64,000 nt of DNA from Acetobacter sp. (GTDB lineage: Bacteria > Pseudomonadota > Alphaproteobacteria > RF32 > CAG-239), in contig JAMPED010000001.1 of NCBI GenBank assembly GCA_023665325.1, positions 42,595 to 106,594 of the forward strand, in the 5' to 3' direction. The first letter of the stretch is position 1, and each line of letters opens with the position of its first letter. A program made the position numbers and the translations under genes. Below are positions 58,572-64,000 of this stretch, in pieces. Under the pieces are notes generated by a model that was not told where the DNA came from, did no database searches, and saw only the letters and a program-made list of their open reading frames with translations.

Positions 58572-61500
58572 ATGTTTTCTAAGTTTTTTATTGAGAGGCC
58601 GCGCTTTGCGGTGGTTATTGCCATTGTGATGAGTTTGGCGGGTGTAATTGCGTTATTTACTCTTCCAGTAGCTATGTATCCAGAAATTACCCCTCCAACT
58701 GTAAGCGTGACTGCTGATTATACAGGTGCCAGTGCAGAAACGGTTGCTAATACGGTGGCTATTCCAATTGAGAAAGAAGTTAACGGCGTAGATAATATGA
58801 TGTATATGAATTCATCTTCATATAATTCAGGACGCTATGAATTGACTATCAGTTTTGAAATTGGTACAGATCCTGACTTGGCGCAAGTTAAAGTTCAAAA
58901 CCGTGTGCAAAAAGCGATTAACAGTTTGCCAGATGAAGTGCAAGCACGTGGTGTAAATGTGCAACGCAAATCTTCTGAAATTTTAGGATTTTTACAGGCA
59001 ATATCGCCAAATGGAACACACGATGTTAATTTCTTAAATAATTATGTAACCAATAATATTAAAAATAACCTCGGTCGTCAATATGGTGTTGGTGATGCGA
59101 ATGTTATGGGGTCTGATTTAAGTATGCGTGTTTGGCTAGATGCAGATAAGATGTCTGCGTTGAATTTGCCAATTAGTGCAGTTCGTGCGGCGATTACTAG
59201 CCAAAACTATCAACCGTCATTGGGATCTGTTGGTGGTGAACCGAATGATGGTACAAGTAAAGTTGTTTTCTCGCTTGAAACTAAAGGACGTTTGAATGAA
59301 GCTAAAGATTTTGAAAACATTATTGTTCGCACAGAAGCAGAGGGCGGATTAGTTCGTTTGAAAGATATTGCTAAAGTTGAAATTGGTTCAGAGAACTATC
59401 TTTTGAAATCTGACGTGGATGGGCAACCAAACGTTGCGATTATGGTTAATAAGCTTTCAGGTGCAAATGCTTTGAAAGCTATGCAAGCTGTAAGAGAAGA
59501 GTTAAACCGTTTATCAAAATATTATCCGGAAGATTTTGAGGTGCGGGTTTTCTTTGATGCAACAGAATTTATTACAGTTTCTATTGAAGAGGTTGTGTTT
59601 ACATTAGTATTGACGTTCTTCTTGGTTATTGTGGTTTGTTATATCTTTTTACAAAATTTTTGGGCGACACTTATTCCATCAATTGCTATTCCGGTGTCAT
59701 TGCTTGCAACTTTGGCGGTGATGTTGGCTCTAGGTTATAACTTAAATATTTTAACTTTATTTGGTTTTATTTTAGCAATTGGTTTGGTGGTAGATGATGC
59801 GATTGTGGTGGTTGAACGTGTTTTATATTTAATGGAAACGGAAAAACTAACTCCTAAAGAAGCTTCAATTAAGGCAATGGAACAGGTGTCTTCTGCTGTT
59901 GTGGCTACAACGCTGGTACTTGCAACGATTTTTGTGCCGATTGCTTTTATGGGGGGGGTGACTGGACGTATTTATCAACAATTTGCAATTGCTATTTCAT
60001 TTGCAGTGATGTTTTCGGGAATTAACGCGTTAACATTAAGCCCGGCTTTGTGTGCTACGGTTTTACGTCCGACAAAACCACGTACATCTGGTTTTTTATA
60101 TCGTTTTGATCAATTGGTTCATAATACGCAAAATAAATATGTTAAGATTGTTGCTTATTTAGGGCGTAAAATGGTTATTATTGTTGCAATTTTACTTTCT
60201 TTATTAGCGCTTAATATGTTTGCGGGGATGAATATTAAATCATCTTTCTTGCCGGATGAAGACCAAGGTGTGATTATGGCGAATATTCAATTGCCGGAAG
60301 GTTCTGCAGGAAAGAGAACGCTTGATGTGATTGATAGGACCAGAAGTATTTTCCCAAATGAAAAGGGTGTTGAGTCAATTATGAATTTGCGTGGATTTAG
60401 TATTTTAGCTGGTCAAGGTGAGAATGTGGGTTTTAACGTTATAGCTTTGAAACCTTGGGGGGAAAGAAAAGATATTTTTGATTATTCCTCTAATATTCGT
60501 ACTCGCTTGCAAGCTGCAGTTAGTGGTATACCAGAGGCAAATATTATGTTGTTTGAAATGCCAGCGATTCCTGGGTTAGGTCATAATAACAGTATGGATT
60601 TGCGTTTGCAGTCAATTGAAAATTCGGATATGACAGCGCTAGAAAAAACTTTGAATGACTTTTTAATGAAGTTAAATCAGTTACCAGAAGTGGCGATGGC
60701 GTATTCAACATTTACATCTAAGACTCCGCACGCATATCTTGATATTAACCGTGAAAAGGCTGAGTTAATGGATGTATCAATTGGTAATATTTATTCTACG
60801 TTGCAGACATATCTTGGCTCGATGTATGTTAATGATGTGAATATTGGTACACAAGCCAACAAGGTAATGGTTATGGCTGACTGGAAATATCGTAAGAATC
60901 TGGAAAGTATCAAAAATCTTTATGTACAAAGCAATACTGGTAATATGGTGCCGCTTGGTAGTTTGATTGAGATTAAAAGAGTTACATTACCTCGTGCTGT
61001 TGACCGTTATAACCAATATGCTGCGGCTACAATCAATATTTCTGCTGCAGAAAATTCCAGTTCTGGTGCAGCAATGGAAGCTGTTGAAAAACTTGCTGAT
61101 GAGGTATTATCTAGTCAATATGCGTATGAATGGTCTGGTATGAGCTTACAAGAAAAACGTAATCAGGGACAGATTTGGTATTTGGCTGGGTTGGCGATAT
61201 TATTTGCATATCTCTTTTTGGTGGCACAATATGAAAGTTGGTCTATACCTTTGTCTGTTATTCTTTCCGTATTAACAGCGATGTTAGGTGCTTTTATTGG
61301 TATGTTTGTTACAGGTCTTCCTTTAAGTATTTATGCACAGCTAGGTTTGGTACTTTTGGTAGGTTTGTCTGCTAAAAACGCAATTTTGATTGTGGAATTT
61401 GCAAAAACAGAACACGAAAAGGGAATGCCAATTGTTGAGGCTGCGGTTGTAGGTACAAAAGAACGTTTTAGAGCTGTGCTTATGACTGCGTTGACCTTTA

Positions 61501-61676
61501 TTCTTGGTGTGGCTCCAATGGTTTGGGCAACAGGGGCTTGCTCAGGTTCTCGTGTTGCTGTTGGTGTTCCAGTGTTTGCAGGAATGCTTGTGGGAACGAT
61601 ATTTGGTTTGATTGTTATTCCGCTTTTGTATGTTATGGTGCAGACCATAGTTGAACGAAAGAAGAAAGAACAATAA
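58572..61676 (+). CDS. RND efflux inner-membrane transporter (AcrB/MexB, HAE1 family)
   Basis: A 1034-residue proton-driven exporter. The start MFSKFFIERPRFAVVIAIVM, P-V-A-x-Y-P-E-I-x-P-P, FGFILAIGLVVDDAIVVVER with the paired Asp of the proton relay, and the C-terminal LGLVLLVGLSAKNAILIVEF are diagnostic. The two large periplasmic loops are present. G8 at 59951-59958 lies in the FMGGVTG region. No outer-membrane TolC-type gene follows, so a channel encoded elsewhere is needed. A terminator follows. Confidence 0.97.
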   Translation: MFSKFFIERPRFAVVIAIVMSLAGVIALFTLPVAMYPEITPPTVSVTADYTGASAETVANTVAIPIEKEVNGVDNMMYMNSSSYNSGRYELTISFEIGTDPDLAQVKVQNRVQKAINSLPDEVQARGVNVQRKSSEILGFLQAISPNGTHDVNFLNNYVTNNIKNNLGRQYGVGDANVMGSDLSMRVWLDADKMSALNLPISAVRAAITSQNYQPSLGSVGGEPNDGTSKVVFSLETKGRLNEAKDFENIIVRTEAEGGLVRLKDIAKVEIGSENYLLKSDVDGQPNVAIMVNKLSGANALKAMQAVREELNRLSKYYPEDFEVRVFFDATEFITVSIEEVVFTLVLTFFLVIVVCYIFLQNFWATLIPSIAIPVSLLATLAVMLALGYNLNILTLFGFILAIGLVVDDAIVVVERVLYLMETEKLTPKEASIKAMEQVSSAVVATTLVLATIFVPIAFMGGVTGRIYQQFAIAISFAVMFSGINALTLSPALCATVLRPTKPRTSGFLYRFDQLVHNTQNKYVKIVAYLGRKMVIIVAILLSLLALNMFAGMNIKSSFLPDEDQGVIMANIQLPEGSAGKRTLDVIDRTRSIFPNEKGVESIMNLRGFSILAGQGENVGFNVIALKPWGERKDIFDYSSNIRTRLQAAVSGIPEANIMLFEMPAIPGLGHNNSMDLRLQSIENSDMTALEKTLNDFLMKLNQLPEVAMAYSTFTSKTPHAYLDINREKAELMDVSIGNIYSTLQTYLGSMYVNDVNIGTQANKVMVMADWKYRKNLESIKNLYVQSNTGNMVPLGSLIEIKRVTLPRAVDRYNQYAAATINISAAENSSSGAAMEAVEKLADEVLSSQYAYEWSGMSLQEKRNQGQIWYLAGLAILFAYLFLVAQYESWSIPLSVILSVLTAMLGAFIGMFVTGLPLSIYAQLGLVLLVGLSAKNAILIVEFAKTEHEKGMPIVEAAVVGTKERFRAVLMTALTFILGVAPMVWATGACSGSRVAVGVPVFAGMLVGTIFGLIVIPLLYVMVQTIVERKKKEQ

Positions 61677-61694
61677 ACTGAGTTGATAATATGT

Positions 61695-61729
61695 AAAAGC
61701 GGTGGTTTGTATGAGCTGCCGCTTTTATT
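61695..61729 (+). terminator. RND operon terminator
   Basis: AAAAGCGG pairs with CCGCTTTT around a 16-base loop, then TATTTTG. Confidence 0.7.
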
Positions 61730-61807
61730 TTGAAAAAGATTGGCGATATGATAGAAAATGCTTGCAATATAATTTTATTTATAATATGAGTTAGGTGTTC
61801 TAAATAT

Positions 61808-61883
61808 GGTCCCATCGTCTAGAGGCCTAGGACGCGGCCCTCTCAAGGCTGCAACACGGGTTCGAATCCCGTTGGGATCACCA
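61808..61883 (+). tRNA. tRNA-Glu (anticodon CUC)
   Basis: A 76-nt cloverleaf: GGTCCCA pairs with TGGGATC, the anticodon loop CTCTCAA sits on CGGCC/GGCTG, the T-loop reads TTCGAAT, and CCA is encoded. Confidence 0.96.
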
Positions 61884-61888
61884 ATTGC

Positions 61889-61919
61889 AAACGGTAGGTA
61901 TAAAAACCTGCCGTTTTTG
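61889..61919 (+). terminator. tRNA-Glu terminator
   Basis: AAACGGTAGG pairs with CCTGCCGTTT around TATAAAAA, followed by TTGTTTT. Confidence 0.85.
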
Positions 61920-62029
61920 TTTTGGATTAGCTTTAAAAGATGATGACGGTTTATCATAATGAAAGTTTTTGCTTTTTAAATAAAATATGCTAATATATAG
62001 ATGGTGTTGTTTATGTGAAGGGTGGAATT

Positions 62030-62551
62030 ATGAGTACAATATGTTATGAGTTAGATACGGAAAGCAAAAATAAGTTGATGGAGATATTTCCTCCCAAATA
62101 TCCTATGGTTAAATATGACCATATTACGATTTCAATGGGAGGTATTGATGCAAAGCTGCCAGAACCAGCAGAATCTGTTGAAGTTGTGGGTATTGCAGAT
62201 GATGGTAATGGTCTTGAAGCATTGATTGTTCGTGTTAACGGGATGGCGGTACGTCCTATAGATCAAAAACCTTGGCATATTACGGCAAGTTTTGATCCGT
62301 CAAAAAATGCGCCAGCGGCATTTGATATCTTTGCGAAATCAGGATTAGAAAAGGAAAAGCCTTATAAACCTGTCACTTCTAATGGTCTTTTGGCAAATGT
62401 ATTGGATGATAAAGGGCAGCCTAAAAATATAGATAATCCTAATTGGAAAGTTATGATGTTTGATGAACCGATTCAGATTAAGACACATCCTAAGGTCCAA
62501 TTTAGTGTTATGGAATTAAGCAAACTTGCTGGAAATGTGGTGAGTAAATAG
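62030..62551 (+). CDS. possible 2H-phosphoesterase-like protein
   Basis: A 173-residue soluble protein. YDHITISMGG (His31, Thr33) and PWHITASFDP (His83, Thr85) give two H-x-T motifs with a strand pattern (VEVVGIADDGNGLEALIVRV) between them, the arrangement of the 2H phosphoesterase superfamily that includes RNA-end-processing cyclic phosphodiesterases. The family is not otherwise recognised. GAAGGGTGG precedes the ATG at 62030; an in-frame GTG fifteen bases earlier is less likely. The gene follows tRNA-Glu and its terminator; a tRNA-related role is only a guess. Confidence 0.55.
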   Translation: MSTICYELDTESKNKLMEIFPPKYPMVKYDHITISMGGIDAKLPEPAESVEVVGIADDGNGLEALIVRVNGMAVRPIDQKPWHITASFDPSKNAPAAFDIFAKSGLEKEKPYKPVTSNGLLANVLDDKGQPKNIDNPNWKVMMFDEPIQIKTHPKVQFSVMELSKLAGNVVSK

Positions 62552-62739
62552 TTTTTAGTCATAAATTGTGAGTCTAGCATTATCAAGGTTAAAAAGTAGG
62601 TAATAAAATGTCTGCTTTTCTTTATTTTGAAAATCTTCCATTAAATTCAACTGCTTAATTATTGTTTATGCGGATTTTACGAAATTTTAACGACAGAAAG
62701 ATATTTTGTGATTTAGTTATAATAATCGGAGTTTTTGTT

Positions 62740-63309
62740 GTGCAAGATAAGCCTTTGTGGTATCGTTTATTGTGGTTGATAAAAGCCAATATAATTATCA
62801 GTTGTTTAGCTGTTGGTGGCGGATATATGATTGTTCCGCTAATGAAAAAACAGTTTATTGATAAAGCTAATGCTTTTGATTTTGATGAATTGCTTGAGAT
62901 GTATGCTATCGCTCAATCCGCACCGGGAGCCATTGCAATTAATCTGTCGGCGATTACGGGATATAAAATTGCTGGTTTTTGTGGTGCGGTTATTAGTTGT
63001 ATTGCTGCGGTTTTGCCTCCTTTAATCTTTATTGCCATAGTGGCTAGCTGTTATAAACAGCTTGTTCAAAACTATATGATTAATGCGGCTCTTAAAGGTA
63101 TGCTTGCTGCAATTGCAGCCATTATGATTGATGTAGTTTATGATATGGGAAAAAATGTTTCCCGCTCTAAAGAGATTCTAAACCAATTGACTATCTTAGT
63201 TATATTTTTTGCCGTTTTTGTTTTTAATATCAATGCAATTTTCTTGATTTTATTTTCATTGGCTTTTTATGCTATTATCTTTAATTTTAAAGTTCGTCAA
63301 AGAGGATAA
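62740..63309 (+). CDS. chromate transporter (CHR) half protein 1
   Basis: A half-size CHR protein with about six helices: CLAVGGGYMIVPLMKKQFID, YAIAQSAPGAIAINLSAITG and KGMLAAIAAIMIDVVYDMGK are the A-x-G-G-G-x, Q-x-x-P-G-P-x and K-G-x-x-x-A signatures. I start at GTG 62740 (GGAG eight bases upstream), where homology begins; an upstream ATG at 62662 adds 26 residues without support. It pairs with the next gene; such short CHR proteins work as heteromers exporting chromate or an unknown anion. The 188 bp upstream show no gene I can support. Confidence 0.82.
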   Translation: MQDKPLWYRLLWLIKANIIISCLAVGGGYMIVPLMKKQFIDKANAFDFDELLEMYAIAQSAPGAIAINLSAITGYKIAGFCGAVISCIAAVLPPLIFIAIVASCYKQLVQNYMINAALKGMLAAIAAIMIDVVYDMGKNVSRSKEILNQLTILVIFFAVFVFNINAIFLILFSLAFYAIIFNFKVRQRG

Positions 63310-63310
63310 T

Positions 63311-63871
63311 ATGTCGGCAACATTGGGGAGTTTAATTATAAATTTTTGGCAAATCGGTACATTTAGTATTGGTGGTGGATATGCAATTATTACGTTGATT
63401 GAGGATATGTTGGTTAACCAATATCATTGGCTGACTATGAAAGAATATGTAGATATTATTACAATTTCCCAAATGACTCCTGGCCCCTTGGCCATTAACG
63501 CTTCTAGTTTTGTTGGAATGAAAATGGTTGGTATTGTTGGTGCTGTCTTGGCAACACTTAGCTGTATTTTTTCAGGAGTTATTATCTCACTTGGCGGATA
63601 TAAATTTTTTTGTTGTTTCAGAAACTCTGAAGTAATTATGGGAGTGTTACAAGGGCTAAAAGCTGTTGCAACCGGACTTATTGGTGCGGCTGGTGCTGGT
63701 ATTTTATTACAGGCGTTGACAGGACATAGTGAACTAAGCTTGGAAATTAATACCTTTGATTTTTATGCTCTAATAATAACTTCCGTTTCATTGTTTTTGT
63801 TACGCAGATATAAAACTAATCCGGTATGGATATTGCTTTTAAGTGCTGGTGTTGGAATTTTGATTTATTAA
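63311..63871 (+). CDS. chromate transporter (CHR) half protein 2
   Basis: The 186-residue partner, with FWQIGTFSIGGGYAIITLIE, ITISQMTPGPLAINASSFVG and LQGLKAVATGLIGAAGAGIL, has the same three CHR signatures. ATG at 63311 has AGAGGA in front and lies 1 nt after the stop of the first half. In the CHR family two short genes in tandem encode the two halves. The substrate in this organism is not known. Confidence 0.88.
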   Translation: MSATLGSLIINFWQIGTFSIGGGYAIITLIEDMLVNQYHWLTMKEYVDIITISQMTPGPLAINASSFVGMKMVGIVGAVLATLSCIFSGVIISLGGYKFFCCFRNSEVIMGVLQGLKAVATGLIGAAGAGILLQALTGHSELSLEINTFDFYALIITSVSLFLLRRYKTNPVWILLLSAGVGILIY

Positions 63872-63893
63872 ATATTCAGTAAAATATGTTTCT

Positions 63894-64000
63894 TTATATG
63901 CGGTTATTATCACCCCATTCGCATAAATCAAACAATATGGGGATAAGAGATTTTCCTTTTTCAGATAGGCTGTATTCTACTTTTGGGGGAAGTTGTGGAT
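63894..64000 (-). CDS. HxlR-family transcriptional regulator, C-terminal end (rest outside window)
   Basis: On the minus strand the last 34 codons are visible: [20 protein letters not shown] followed by DLCEWGDNN and a stop at 63894-63896. The P-x-V-x-Y-x-L-T/S-x-x-G-x-x-L and W-G motifs are the end of the HxlR winged helix. It is convergent with the CHR genes; a control link is not established. Confidence 0.8.
   Translation of the reverse strand, partial: PQLPPKVEYSLSEKGKSLIPILFDLCEWGDNNRI

Noticed and set aside
61775..61957. Minus-strand protein-like frame with GIRTRVAALRGPRPRPLDDG
   Set aside because: It is the antisense translation of tRNA-Glu, a well-known annotation artefact.
62608..62658. 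16-codon frame with a weak ribosome-binding site before the CHR genes
   Set aside because: Too short and without hairpins or conserved context; could be chance.
1..64000. Insertion sequences, prophage or CRISPR arrays
   Set aside because: No transposase, integrase with attachment repeats, phage structural genes or regularly spaced direct repeats were seen; the only recombinase is the orphan serine enzyme.

Overview
The window reads as a chromosomal segment of an AT-rich alphaproteobacterium with an anaerobic or microaerophilic, probably host-associated (gut-type) life. The lineage clues are an ATP12-type F1 assembly chaperone behind rarA and rluC, ribbon-helix-helix proteins of the alphaproteobacterial RHH_4 type, an ELM1-like (DUF1022) protein, a YdcH-like protein, and a pseudopilin with the GRSMIEMLGVLAIIGVLS-type start seen in uncultured gut alphaproteobacteria. 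The lifestyle clues are a flavodiiron protein (FprA type), an RquA-like rhodoquinone methyltransferase, a Dps-like protein and a PFK of mixed ATP/PPi type. I see no IS element, prophage or CRISPR array; four tRNA genes are present, all with encoded CCA.

Layout. 1-2.5 kb: end of a 7TM/inactive-transglutaminase protein with its ATP-grasp ligase partner, and a cyclophilin. 2.5-6.3 kb (minus): an unfamiliar possible ADP-ribosyltransferase/leucine-rich protein, ruvC, a YebC/PmpR protein and a degenerate one-domain DEAD-box protein. 6.5-14.5 kb (plus): rarA-rluC-asmA-ATP12-acylphosphatase, a DUF2769 protein, trxB, a structured RNA with its own promoter and terminator, and a pseudopilin. 14.6-18.1 kb (minus): ychF, pth, rplY, pssA. 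18.3-25.7 kb: tRNA-Leu, MATE exporter, orphan serine recombinase, CPA2 antiporter, membrane-anchored DUF4422 protein, pfkA. 25.7-29.7 kb (minus): yejA/yejB-like import genes without yejE/yejF. 29.9-33.9 kb (plus): accA, a Cys-rich microprotein with Hsp20, GNAT, and a catalytically degraded subtilase with a 30-residue membrane microprotein. 33.9-36.1 kb (minus): rquA-like, response regulator, rsmE. 36.2-39.8 kb (plus): cmk, fprA, GNAT, phosphatase, Dps. 39.9-40.7 kb: two decayed genes (XRE regulator, YrbL-like). 40.7-45 kb: SDR, tRNA-Arg, rpmB, tRNA-Pro and several unknown membrane proteins. 45-47.5 kb: leader microORF, amidoligase-like gene and N-formylglutamate amidohydrolase-like gene. 48.4-51.9 kb: exported flavodoxin, TatC, TatA and a NapH/NapG-like Fe-S protein, with a divergent MerR regulator. 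52-56.6 kb: tandem RHH proteins, ELM1-like, lipoprotein, CbpA, DUF1349. 56.7-64 kb: TetR-controlled RND pump, tRNA-Glu, a 2H-phosphoesterase-like protein, paired half-size CHR transporters and the end of an HxlR regulator.

The most notable signals are: (1) the heptamer CGAATCG, 18 times on the plus strand and never in reverse by my manual count, regardless of gene direction, which looks like a replichore-polar KOPS- or Chi-type signal; (2) a predicted periplasmic electron-transfer module with its own Tat components and an exported flavodoxin; (3) a pseudo-subtilase/microprotein pair; (4) an amidoligase/amidohydrolase pair behind a leader microORF with competing hairpins; (5) an unassigned ~190-nt structured RNA with terminator/antiterminator-like pairings. 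All of this was read by eye; family names are from remembered motifs, not searches.
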